Notes under the pieces: generated by a model
Databases searched by the model: none
Seen by the model: only the letters and a program-made list of their open reading frames with translations
Told to the model about the DNA's origin: nothing
NCBI GenBank assembly: GCA_949296785.1
Contig: CASFRQ010000056.1
Coordinates: 1 to 5,789 of the forward strand
DNA length: 5,789 nucleotides
Direction: 5' to 3'
From: an uncultured Alphaproteobacteria bacterium
Lineage (GTDB): Bacteria; Pseudomonadota; Alphaproteobacteria; CASFRQ01; SAAU01
Translations under genes and position numbers: made by a program
Shown here: positions 1 through 5,789 of the stretch, one piece after another
How the letters are laid out: every line of letters starts with the position of its first letter
Numbering within the stretch: the stretch's first letter is position 1

Positions 1-1273
1 CAATCAGAAAGAAGAGACGGACTAAAACTCTTTTTTGGAGAAAAGTAGGCAGAGTGAAAAATTTTCCTTCTTCTATAAAAGCGTGTCCTTTTGGGTCAAT
101 GACAGCGCAGAAAGAAACCGCTTTTTCGGTTTCCGCCTCCAAAAATTCCCTGGTTTCATTCAACCGTCCGATGCTTTTGGCCAGGCCGGACAACGTCAAT
201 CCCATTTTTTCAAGGGTTTTCCGCTTCTTGCGTAAACGAACTCGTTCAAAATCTTCGTTTTGATTAGACGGATCTTCAATCCATTTCTGCCCTGCCTTTT
301 TTAAAAAACCGATGATTTCTTCTTTCGTAAAATCTAAAAACGGTCGGATAAGCACAAGTCCTCTTGTTTTAAAAACAGATTTTATGCCGGCCAGCCCGTC
401 CGGCCCGCTTCCTTTTGACAGACGGAGAAGGAAAGTCTCCACTTGGTCGTTTTTCGTATGGGCTGTCAACAGAAAAGGAATACCCGCCTGGCGGCAAAAA
501 TCGGATAGAAGGTTGTAGCGAGCTTCTCTTGCTTTTTCTTCAATACCGGATGTCAGCGGCGGATGTTTCCAAACAAGAATCTGATGCCGGATGCCTTTTT
601 CCTCCAGCTGGAGATGAACGGCTTGCGCTTCCGCCGCGGATTCTTTCCTTAATTGATGATCTATGGTTATGGCCGTCAGACGGTAACCATTTTTCTCACA
701 CCACTGTTGCATTAAAAGAGTTAAACATAAACTGTCCGCTCCGCCGGAAAGGGCGACGGCGATTTCTTTGGGATAATTTTTATTTTCTGAAGGTTGGGAG
801 AAAAAGCCTTTCCCCGGCAAATAATTCCCGAAGGATTTTGTTTTTTGCTCTTTTTCTCCTTTTGAATGAAACCTATGTAAATCAGTCTCATCCGACATTC
901 TGAAAAAGTTTACCGTTTGATTTTCCGGTTTTTGGGCTGTTTTAACATCCTTCTGTTTGTTTTCTGCAACGCCTGAATACGATGAGAAAGAAACAGTTGA
1001 AACATCATCTGCCGAAAAAACGGAACGGCTTGTTTCCTTTGAAAAATAGTTTTCTTTTTCGGATTTTTTATCGTGAAAAATATTCTCCTCGGCAGAAAAA
1101 ATATCTAAGGTCTGGAAGGAATCTCTTTCTTTTTTCTTTTCAAAGCTTTCGGATTCTATTTGCAAAAGGTTTTCCGCTTTTTTCATAAGATTCGAAAAAT
1201 GCCGGAAAAAAAGATCCTCATTCAAAACAGGTTTGTTTTCTTTTTTTTTGAAAAAAAAGCTGATTAAGGGCAT
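1..1273 (-). CDS. tilS: tRNA(Ile)-lysidine synthetase TilS, 3' end beyond window, long N-terminal extension
   Basis: TilS uses ATP to attach lysine to C34 of the CAU-anticodon tRNA-Ile, making lysidine so that AUA is read as isoleucine. It acts in the cytoplasm and is normally essential. The frame shows the N-type ATP-pyrophosphatase loop SGGADS (731-748, residues 176-181 from the start chosen), then TAHTKNDQVETFLLRL, GSGPDGLAG and the family motif KWIEDPSN followed by R/K-rich residues (about 221-286). No stop occurs down to base 2, so the C-terminus lies outside. The chosen ATG at 1271-1273 overlaps the cpoB stop by 10 bases and is the furthest upstream compatible with operon context. It has no convincing Shine-Dalgarno; GAGG lies about 16 bases upstream. 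Alternative ATGs at 1184-1186 and 896-898 would give shorter proteins, and the latter leaves about 50 residues before the loop, closer to the family norm. The identity is firm; the start is uncertain. Confidence 0.93.
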   Translation of the reverse strand, partial: MPLISFFFKKKENKPVLNEDLFFRHFSNLMKKAENLLQIESESFEKKKERDSFQTLDIFSAEENIFHDKKSEKENYFSKETSRSVFSADDVSTVSFSSYSGVAENKQKDVKTAQKPENQTVNFFRMSDETDLHRFHSKGEKEQKTKSFGNYLPGKGFFSQPSENKNYPKEIAVALSGGADSLCLTLLMQQWCEKNGYRLTAITIDHQLRKESAAEAQAVHLQLEEKGIRHQILVWKHPPLTSGIEEKAREARYNLLSDFCRQAGIPFLLTAHTKNDQVETFLLRLSKGSGPDGLAGIKSVFKTRGLVLIRPFLDFTKEEIIGFLKKAGQKWIEDPSNQNEDFERVRLRKKRKTLEKMGLTLSGLAKSIGRLNETREFLEAETEKAVSFCAVIDPKGHAFIEEGKFFTLPTFLQKRVLVRLFFLI

Positions 1274-2061
1274 TTCAGTTTCTTCGCCTCATCCTGCGCT
1301 TTTTGCAAAATGGAAACAGGCGCTTTCGGGAATTCTTTTTTTAAACTCCTGAACGCGGTGCAAGCCTCTTTCTTTTTATCCAGCTTTTGCATGGACATTC
1401 CCAGTTTTAAAAGGTTGTCCGGACCTTTAATACTGGTCTTGTATTTTTTGAAGCCTTCCGCAAACTGAACCGCTGCCTGTCCATACTGTCCTTGAACATA
1501 ATAGGTTTCCCCCAGCCAATATTGGGCATTCCCTGCCAGAGAGTGTTCCGGAAACTGTTTTAGAAAAGCTGCCAGTTTTTCCTGAGCTGTGTCATATTCT
1601 GTTTTCACAAGGGATTGATACGCATCATCGTACATTTTTTGCGGATCGGCGGTGGCAGAGGTTAAAGCCGTTTGCTCCTGTTTTTTTTCTGTTTCCTTGT
1701 TTTTTTTGACTTCCGCGGTCTCTGAAGGTTTTTCTTGAACCGGGGAAGAGGTTTTGTCCTGAATTGAACCTATCGTTGAAGAACTTAAATTTGACAGGTT
1801 TTGCATTTTTCCTTCAAGCTCGTTAAGACGAAAAGAAACATCCGAATTGACTTTCTTTGCCTGTTCTTCCAGCTGTGATATCCTGTGGGCCATCTGCTCC
1901 AACATTCCCGTCATCTCTGTCAACTGGTTTTCCAAAGCCGTTATTTTTTGATAAAGATATCCGGCTGATTGGGAAGGCGTCTCTTGTGCCAGAGCCTGTT
2001 GATTCATGAAAGAGGAAAACAGAGCCAGGGCGCAAAAAATTCCGTAAAGATGTTTTTTCAT
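1264..2061 (-). CDS. cpoB: Cell division coordinator CpoB (YbgF), periplasmic coiled-coil/TPR protein
   Basis: CpoB is a periplasmic protein that binds TolA and links Tol-Pal constriction of the outer membrane to peptidoglycan synthesis. The 265-residue protein starts with a Sec signal peptide (residues 1-25, hydrophobic core FCALALF, likely cut after ALA). A heptad-rich coiled coil follows at about 39-91 (KITALENQLTEM, ISQLEEQ), as in the trimerising segment of the family. Next is an S/T/E/K-rich linker at about 92-138, and from about 140 the C-terminal TPR region (MYDDAYQSLVKTEYDTA, YWLGETYYVQGQYGQA, LLKLGMSMQKL). Two late cysteines (CTAF, and LKCP at the end) are seen in the TPR part. The length is usual for the family. 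An AAGGA-type ribosome site lies about seven bases before the ATG. The gene starts 24 bases after a terminator-like hairpin behind pal, so it may have its own or attenuated expression. Its 3' end overlaps the probable tilS start. Confidence 0.95.
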   Translation of the reverse strand: MKKHLYGIFCALALFSSFMNQQALAQETPSQSAGYLYQKITALENQLTEMTGMLEQMAHRISQLEEQAKKVNSDVSFRLNELEGKMQNLSNLSSSTIGSIQDKTSSPVQEKPSETAEVKKNKETEKKQEQTALTSATADPQKMYDDAYQSLVKTEYDTAQEKLAAFLKQFPEHSLAGNAQYWLGETYYVQGQYGQAAVQFAEGFKKYKTSIKGPDNLLKLGMSMQKLDKKKEACTAFRSLKKEFPKAPVSILQKAQDEAKKLKCP

Positions 2062-2084
2062 TTTTTATCCTTTTCCTTTAAAAG

Positions 2085-2123
2085 AAAAACGCTTTTCCTC
2101 AGTATATGAAGAAAAGCGTTTTT
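2085..2123. terminator. Bidirectional-looking intrinsic terminator or attenuator between pal and cpoB
   Basis: A perfect 13-bp inverted repeat (2085-2097 pairing with 2111-2123) encloses a 13-base loop. The core is the GC-containing aacgcttttc/gaaaagcgtt, and the outer pairs are A-T. Read on the minus strand, the direction of all genes here, the stem is followed by TTTTTCTTTT; read on the plus strand it is followed by a run of eight T. It lies 42 bases after the pal stop and ends 24 bases before the cpoB start. It could end the tol-pal transcript, partly attenuate read-through into cpoB-tilS, or act as a processing stem. Its structure is clear; its function is inferred. Confidence 0.7.
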
Positions 2124-2165
2124 TTTGAAGCGTTTTTTGCGAAATTTAAAAAACAGCCCTGTTCA

Positions 2166-2669
2166 TTATTGAACAACCGTTACGGCACGACGGTTTTTGC
2201 TCCATGCTTCTTCCGAGGAACCGACAACCATCGGCCGTTCTTTTCCGTAAGAAATCGTTTTAATTCTTTCTTTATTGATGCCGCTGGCAATGAAGAAATC
2301 CATAACGGAGGAGGCTCTTCTTTCTCCTAAAGCGAGGTTGTATTCGCGTGTTCCTCTTTCGTCGGCGTGTCCTTCAATCAGGATAAGAGCCGCCGGATGG
2401 GCTTTCAGCCATTCCGCTTGAGCCTTTAAAATTTCCAGGTTTTCTCCGGTGACATCATAACGGTTAAAGGCGAAAAAGACCATATTGTCTGTTTCTTCTT
2501 TGAATTGTCTGGACATTTCTGTGTCTTGTAAGGAAGAAATATCAACATCTTCTTGCCAAGCGTAACCGCCTTCCGTCGGGACGGCGAACTGGGATGGTTC
2601 CGCCGGTTTGTTTGAACAGGCGGATAAAAAGCCTAAAAGGACAAAGGCGGATAAAAATTTGAATGTCAT
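2166..2669 (-). CDS. pal: Peptidoglycan-associated lipoprotein Pal
   Basis: Pal is the outer-membrane lipoprotein of the Tol-Pal system. It binds peptidoglycan non-covalently and is recruited to the division site through TolB. The 167-residue protein has a short signal sequence with lipobox LSAC (lipidated Cys18) and Ser at +2, which fits outer-membrane sorting. A flexible segment (19-60) precedes the OmpA-like domain: NMVFFAFNRYDV at about 62-73, then the signature EGHADERGTREYNLALGERRA at 99-119. Asp103 and Arg118 match by position the pair that holds the peptide stem in OmpA-like domains. The C-terminus (SYGKERPMVVG, WSKNRRAVTVV) is complete. A good AAGGAG-type ribosome site stands about seven bases before the ATG. 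The gene is 41 bases after the preceding lipoprotein gene and probably co-transcribed with it. Codons for residues 5-54 are duplicated at 3603-3765. Confidence 0.97.
   Translation of the reverse strand: MTFKFLSAFVLLGFLSACSNKPAEPSQFAVPTEGGYAWQEDVDISSLQDTEMSRQFKEETDNMVFFAFNRYDVTGENLEILKAQAEWLKAHPAALILIEGHADERGTREYNLALGERRASSVMDFFIASGINKERIKTISYGKERPMVVGSSEEAWSKNRRAVTVVQ
2508..2657. repeat. Source copy of the duplicated pal 5' segment
   Basis: This 150-base stretch inside pal (codons about 5-54) recurs in the same orientation at 3603-3765. By eye there are about eight substitutions, plus one 13-base insertion in the other copy. The two copies are about 1.1 kb apart and flank the unrecognised lipoprotein gene, so they form a direct repeat around it. 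This copy is in frame and intact, with the 13-base unit at 2573-2585 present once. Confidence 0.95.
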
Positions 2670-2710
2670 TTGGGGTCTCCTTATTTATATTTTATGACAG
2701 TTTTTACCGA

Positions 2711-3403
2711 TTATTTTGTTTCTTGATTTTGCAAGCAGGGGAAACATTCTTTCATCAGTTGGCACCAGCAGCCTGCTTTCTGCGCGTTGAGTGCCGAAGA
2801 GGTTGAACCTTCTTCTTTTAAAGCCTGACCGGTTGTTTGAAGAGGGTTTTTTTGAGGAGCGGTTTCTTCGGAAACATTTAAAGAAACATCTTCCGTTTCT
2901 TTCCCAGATGTCTGAGACGTCTTCCCGGAAGCCGTTTTGTCCGTGACAATAACTTCAATCTCCGTTTGAGATGCCAGTTCGTCACTGGTGACAGGTGTGT
3001 CCGGTTGAGAACTTAAGGTTCTTTCTTTACCAGTACTGGATAGGGCAATATCCTGTCGGAGGGTCAAAGAGCTTTCTTTTGTCGTAACCTGGCTTTCGGT
3101 ATTTAACGCTTCCGGTCTTTTAGGGGCTGCTTTTTCTTTTCTGCCGTTTGTTTTTAAGTTTGACGCCTTCTGATTTTCAGGCAGGCGTGTGTAAGAACTC
3201 GGATATTCAAAGCGCAGATTAACTTTTTGACTTTTTTTCTCAGCCTCCATCCGACGTTTTAAAGAGCTGTTCTGATACATGTCATTATCCAAAAGTGATT
3301 GCCTTTCCTGCGGCAAACGAAGGGATTCATGTTGGAGATTGTCTTTTGAAAAAGAGCAGGCCGTTGTTAACAGAGCCGCTAAAAAAAGGTAATTCAATTT
3401 CAT
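2711..3403 (-). CDS. Unrecognised outer-membrane lipoprotein between tolB and pal
   Basis: I do not recognise this 230-residue protein. It opens with a lipoprotein signal, MKLNYLFLAALLTTAC, with a lipobox-like TTAC, lipidated Cys16 and Ser at +2, so outer-membrane anchoring is likely. The rest has no visible fold. Residues about 20-85 are charged (QERQSLL, LKRRMEAEKKSQK). Residues about 85-205 are rich in S, T, E, K and Q and look disordered. The last 20 residues hold four cysteines in the pattern C-x-C-x5-C-x2-C (residues 212, 214, 220, 223), and the protein ends in Lys. A ribosome site AAGGA lies about eight bases before the ATG, and a candidate promoter is at 3437-3465. It sits where pal would normally follow tolB and is flanked by pal and a broken pal copy. 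A periplasmic tether or Tol-Pal accessory role is a guess from position only. Confidence 0.82.
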   Translation of the reverse strand: MKLNYLFLAALLTTACSFSKDNLQHESLRLPQERQSLLDNDMYQNSSLKRRMEAEKKSQKVNLRFEYPSSYTRLPENQKASNLKTNGRKEKAAPKRPEALNTESQVTTKESSLTLRQDIALSSTGKERTLSSQPDTPVTSDELASQTEIEVIVTDKTASGKTSQTSGKETEDVSLNVSEETAPQKNPLQTTGQALKEEGSTSSALNAQKAGCWCQLMKECFPCLQNQETK

Positions 3404-3602
3404 TGCAAAAATCCTTCTTTAAATGAATTTAAGGATATATTATTTCCATTTTTTATAAAACGCAACTTATTTTACAAGAAAACGGCGTTTCTTTTTTATT
3501 ACTTTTTCCTTCTTTTTTCCGGTATTTTAAAAAATTCAGGAATATTTTGAAAAAAACGCAAAAATCCTTTCATTTTTTTATGAAAAAACAAAGACTCGGA
3601 AA
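3404..3602. other. AT-rich non-coding stretch upstream of the lipoprotein gene
   Basis: About 200 bases of very AT-rich sequence lie between the broken pal copy and the lipoprotein start. Apart from the candidate promoter at 3437-3465, I see only A/T runs, a weak 6-bp stem around a T6 loop near 3569-3586 and a repeated 12-mer, gcaaaaatcctt (3404-3415 and 3558-3569). The first copy of that 12-mer includes the lipoprotein ribosome site. I found no similarity to the remaining two thirds of pal here, so if a full pal was once duplicated, that part has been lost or replaced. Confidence 0.6.
3437..3465 (-). promoter_or_regulatory. Candidate sigma-70-like promoter for the lipoprotein gene
   Basis: On the minus strand TTGCGT (3460-3465) and TAATAT (3437-3442) are separated by 17 bases, and the -10-like hexamer ends 33 bases before the ATG at 3403. 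The hexamers match the usual consensus only partly (three and four of six). The surrounding sequence is so AT-rich that chance matches are likely. The support is the spacing and the position upstream of a gene after a 379-base gap. Confidence 0.35.
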
Positions 3603-3765
3603 TCTGGACATTTCGGCGTTTTGTAAGGAAAAAATATCAACATCTTCTTGCCAAGCGTAACCGCCTTCCGTCGGGACGGCCCGTCGGGACGGCGAACTGG
3701 GATGGTTCCGCCGGTTTGTTTGAACAGGCGAACAAAAAGCCTAAAAAAACAAAGGCGGATAAAAA
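3603..3765 (-). pseudogene. Broken partial duplicate of pal (codons about 5-54)
   Basis: This segment repeats pal positions 2508-2657 with about eight substitutions and a 13-base insertion. On the minus strand it still reads through the signal-peptide core and a lipobox-like FAC followed by SNKPAEPSQFAVPT. The duplicated 13-mer (3681-3693) then shifts the frame, which reaches a TGA about 17 codons after that PT. The ATG and ribosome site of pal are missing: the match stops about four codons short of the start. The whole peptidoglycan-binding domain is absent, so it cannot make Pal. It begins 17 bases after the tolB stop, the usual place of pal. The close match implies that the duplication, or a later gene conversion, is recent. 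Confidence 0.93.
3668..3693. repeat. Tandem 13-base duplication inside the pal remnant
   Basis: The unit ccgtcgggacggc occurs twice in a row here (3668-3680 and 3681-3693) but once at the matching place in pal (2573-2585). The unit contains the inverted repeat ccgtc/gacgg around two bases, which may have favoured slippage. Thirteen is not a multiple of three, so this insertion is the frame-breaking change in the remnant. Confidence 0.95.
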
Positions 3766-3782
3766 ACGGACAGTCTTTTGTC

Positions 3783-5129
3783 TTACCTGGATAACAGAGG
3801 AGACCATGTCGGGTCGGAAGCGTCTCCTTCCGTGTCTATCAATCGTTCGTTGTGCCCCGTGATGTCTATGGCGTATATTTTTGAGGAACTTTTCCCGTTA
3901 ACCGGCGGCGTTTGTCTGTAAAAAAGAACTTGTCGGCCGTTTGGTGACCAAGAAGGGCTTTCCACGAGATATCCTTCCGCAATCAACCTTTCCCCCGAAC
4001 CGTCTGGCCGGATGATACCGATATAAAACTTGCCCGACTTTATTTTTGTAAAGGCGATATAATCCCCTCTGGGGGACCAGACAGGCGTTGCGTATGTTCC
4101 CGTACCGAAAGTAATACGCCTTACTTTTGAGCCATCTGCGTTCATGGTGTATAGCTGTTGGGAGCCGCCCCTGTCGGAGTTGAAGACAATTTGTTTCGCA
4201 TCCGGAGAATAACTGGGCGAAGTATCAATCGCCGGATGGTTTGTCAGGCGTTTTTGCCTTCCCGTTTCCAGATCAAAGGTGTAGATCTCCGAATTGCCGT
4301 GGAAAGCCATGCTCATAATTAACTTTTTCCCGTCCGGTGAAAAACGGGGGGCGAAAGTCATTCCCGGAAAATCCCCGACAATTGATTGTTTCCCCGTTTC
4401 AATGTCGTAAAGATAAATTCTCGGCGTTCCTTTTGAATAAGAAAAATAGGTAATCTGTTGCATGTTCGGTGAAAAACGAGGGGTTAAAACCATGTAATTT
4501 CCATTGGTCAGATAATGCTTGTTTTCACCGTCTTGATCCATAATTGCCAGTCTTTTTGTCCTGTTTTTGGCATCCCCTTCTTCGGCGACATATACGATGC
4601 GCGTGTCAAAATACCCTTTTTCTCCCGTGATTCTTTGATATATCTGATCCGCGATCATATGGGCGATGCGCCGCCAGTTTTCCGGTTTTGTCGTCAAAGA
4701 GGTTCCTTCCATCTGCTGAGACAGATAAACATCAAACAAACGGTAAGATACCCGTAAAGAACCGTCTTGAGTTTCCTCCACCTGTCCGTAGACCAATCCT
4801 TGGGCTTTAATGGCTTTCCAGTCTTCAAAATTCGGACGCGTGTTGATGGAATCCAGTATTTGAATATACGCCTGCCTGTCAATAATTCTGAAAATACCGG
4901 AAGAAACCAGGTTGTTTTCAACGACTTGGACGATTTCCCGTCCGGTATCTTTCGCGGCGGCTGAATTACCGCCGAAGTAAGGCATCGCTAAAGGCAAAGG
5001 ATCGGATTTCGCGCCGGACACATCAATCTGCAGGATGGCGTAGGCCGGTCGGTAGCTTAAAAATGAAAACCCGAAACAGAAAAGGACAAGAAAGAAACGA
5101 TAAAGGGCGTTTTTTTTCAACAGTGTCAT
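3783..5129 (-). CDS. tolB: Tol-Pal system beta-propeller protein TolB
   Basis: TolB is the periplasmic protein that shuttles between Pal and TolA. The 448-residue product has a Sec signal peptide (residues 1-31, hydrophobic FFLVLFCFGFSFL, likely cut after AYA). The N-terminal alpha/beta domain follows (about 32-170; LPLAMPYFGG, VSSGIFRIIDRQAYI, GLVYGQVEE, RIAHMIADQIYQRITGEKGYFDTRIVYV). Then come the PD40-type propeller blades, each recognisable by a D-x-D/E-x-G turn and an FSPDG/YSPD/WSPRG/WSPNG motif (about 190-448; MDQDGENKHYLT, MNADGSKVRRIT, DPTWSPLL). Length and end are normal for the family. The ATG shares a base with the tolA stop (TAATG) and has GGAGG about nine bases upstream, so translational coupling with tolA is expected. 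Downstream, intact pal is displaced by a pal remnant and a lipoprotein gene. Confidence 0.98.
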   Translation of the reverse strand: MTLLKKNALYRFFLVLFCFGFSFLSYRPAYAILQIDVSGAKSDPLPLAMPYFGGNSAAAKDTGREIVQVVENNLVSSGIFRIIDRQAYIQILDSINTRPNFEDWKAIKAQGLVYGQVEETQDGSLRVSYRLFDVYLSQQMEGTSLTTKPENWRRIAHMIADQIYQRITGEKGYFDTRIVYVAEEGDAKNRTKRLAIMDQDGENKHYLTNGNYMVLTPRFSPNMQQITYFSYSKGTPRIYLYDIETGKQSIVGDFPGMTFAPRFSPDGKKLIMSMAFHGNSEIYTFDLETGRQKRLTNHPAIDTSPSYSPDAKQIVFNSDRGGSQQLYTMNADGSKVRRITFGTGTYATPVWSPRGDYIAFTKIKSGKFYIGIIRPDGSGERLIAEGYLVESPSWSPNGRQVLFYRQTPPVNGKSSSKIYAIDITGHNERLIDTEGDASDPTWSPLLSR

Positions 5130-5789
5130 TACAGGAGACCTCCGCTCAAAGGATCAAATTTTAAAAGAAGTTCTTTCCACTGACTATAAGAGGAAGCGTA
5201 ATTTTGCGCAAGGATTTTAAACGGAGAGCCATCATCCCTCTGTCCGCAGATATAAACAGCCCTTCTGGCCGATTCGGCAACGGATCGGAAAGTCGCGTCC
5301 TGTTTATACCTTGCTTGGTTTAAAATGGAAACATCTTGTATTTGTCCGCTTCTGTCCAAAGAAACTTTGATGTCTATAATCATATTTTCAATGCCTTGGA
5401 CGCCGGCGTCAAGGTTCCAGCATTCCCGCAGCATCAAGCCGATTCTGTCTTTGTCGCTGATACCGACTTCCTCCGGAAGGACAAGTCCGGTAGATTGCAA
5501 AGAGTAAGCGCCGATGGTTGCCTCCGCCAACGCGTCCGCCGAAGAACCGGAACCTTCCTCGGCAGGAGAAAAACTATCCCCGCTTCCGTTACCGTTGTTT
5601 TTCTTTTTGTTCCGTGGGGTTGTTTCATTTGCCGCCGGCGTAGGTTCCAACTTTTCCACGGAAGCCAAAAGGCTTTGCAGGTCATACTGCGGTTCTTGAG
5701 GTGCGGGCGGGCGTTGAGGTTTGGCAGGCTTGGGCGGTTGTTTCTTTGTTTGTTGCCGGTTGGATGAGGCGACGACGGCTTTTGAAGAG
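5129..5789 (-). CDS. tolA: TolA, C-terminal part (5' end beyond window)
   Basis: TolA spans the periplasm from its inner-membrane anchor in the TolQR motor to TolB/Pal. Only the last 219 residues are visible; the frame is open to the right edge, so the transmembrane anchor and most of the helical domain lie outside. From the edge one sees a Q/K/P-rich stretch (about 5690-5760; QQTKKQPPKPAKPQRPPAP), then a K/N/G/S-rich linker (about 5540-5620), then the C-terminal domain from about 5460. This domain has LRECWN, the strand DIKVSLDRSGQI, SARRAVYICG (the two cysteines probably form the family disulfide), PFKIL, YSQWKEL and the closing LKFDP found in alphaproteobacterial TolA. It overlaps the tolB ATG by one base. 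A TonB-family protein is the alternative, but the tolB neighbour and the C-terminal motifs favour TolA. Confidence 0.92.
   Translation of the reverse strand, partial: SSKAVVASSNRQQTKKQPPKPAKPQRPPAPQEPQYDLQSLLASVEKLEPTPAANETTPRNKKKNNGNGSGDSFSPAEEGSGSSADALAEATIGAYSLQSTGLVLPEEVGISDKDRIGLMLRECWNLDAGVQGIENMIIDIKVSLDRSGQIQDVSILNQARYKQDATFRSVAESARRAVYICGQRDDGSPFKILAQNYASSYSQWKELLLKFDPLSGGLL

Noticed and set aside
415..903. Plus-strand open frame of 162 codons
   Set aside because: It lies antisense to tilS, whose SGGADS, TAHTKNDQVET and KWIEDPSN motifs are plainly on the minus strand. The plus frame shows no family signature.
2160..2175. Six-bp inverted repeat tgttca/tgaaca spanning the pal stop codon
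   Set aside because: It is short with no T tract after it, and it lies mostly in coding sequence. The stronger hairpin at 2085-2123 is the better terminator candidate.
2692..2710. Possible extension of the pal duplication upstream, through a shared gacagt and ttacc near 3769-3786
   Set aside because: The matches are only six and five bases with differing spacing, so they may be chance. I ended the repeat at the continuous match.
3499..3573. Minus-strand small ORF of 24 residues, basic and Phe-rich, beginning MKGFLRFFQ
   Set aside because: It has no ribosome site, and its composition simply follows the A/T runs of the intergenic stretch.
3766..3782. Possible terminator behind tolB (a 4-bp stem gaca/tgtc followed on the minus strand by six T)
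   Set aside because: The stem is too short to be convincing, and the T run belongs to the duplicated pal signal-peptide codons.
5336..5767. Plus-strand open frame of 143 codons opposite tolA
   Set aside because: It is the complement of the clear TolA C-terminal domain and linker, and its Arg/Phe-rich translation is typical of antisense frames.

Overview
The window looks like part of an alphaproteobacterial chromosome. It covers most of a Tol-Pal envelope operon followed by the tRNA-lysidine synthetase gene, and every gene lies on the minus strand. In transcription order, from high to low coordinates, the genes are tolA (3' part), tolB, an unrecognised lipoprotein gene, pal, cpoB (ybgF) and tilS (3' end missing). 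The order tolA-tolB-pal-cpoB-tilS is typical of Alphaproteobacteria. The TolA C-terminal domain and the TilS motif (GSGPDGLAG following TAHTKNDQVET) fit that class. The base composition leans towards A+T, with many AAA, GAA and TTT codons on the coding strand, so a host-associated or otherwise AT-shifted lineage is possible. The species cannot be named from this sequence.

Layout: 5129-5789 holds the end of tolA. It is coupled to tolB (3783-5129) by a TAATG stop/start overlap. Positions 3404-3782 form the only long non-coding stretch. It carries a broken, nearly identical copy of the first third of pal (3603-3765) directly downstream of tolB, where pal normally sits. Then comes AT-rich sequence with a candidate promoter. 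A 230-residue lipoprotein of unknown function (2711-3403) sits between tolB and the intact pal (2166-2669). A strong hairpin with T tracts on both sides (2085-2123) separates pal from cpoB (1264-2061). tilS begins inside the last codons of cpoB (most likely start at 1273) and runs off the left edge.

How the genes work together: TolA links the inner-membrane TolQR motor to TolB and Pal. TolB is the periplasmic beta-propeller that binds Pal. Pal is the outer-membrane lipoprotein that grips peptidoglycan. CpoB is the periplasmic coiled-coil/TPR protein that coordinates this system with cell-wall synthesis. TilS modifies tRNA and is a conserved neighbour rather than a Tol-Pal component.

The unusual points are the duplicated and decayed pal fragment next to an inserted lipoprotein gene, that lipoprotein's C-terminal cysteine cluster, a TilS reading frame that stays open for about 175 codons before its ATP-binding loop, and a terminator-like hairpin immediately upstream of cpoB.
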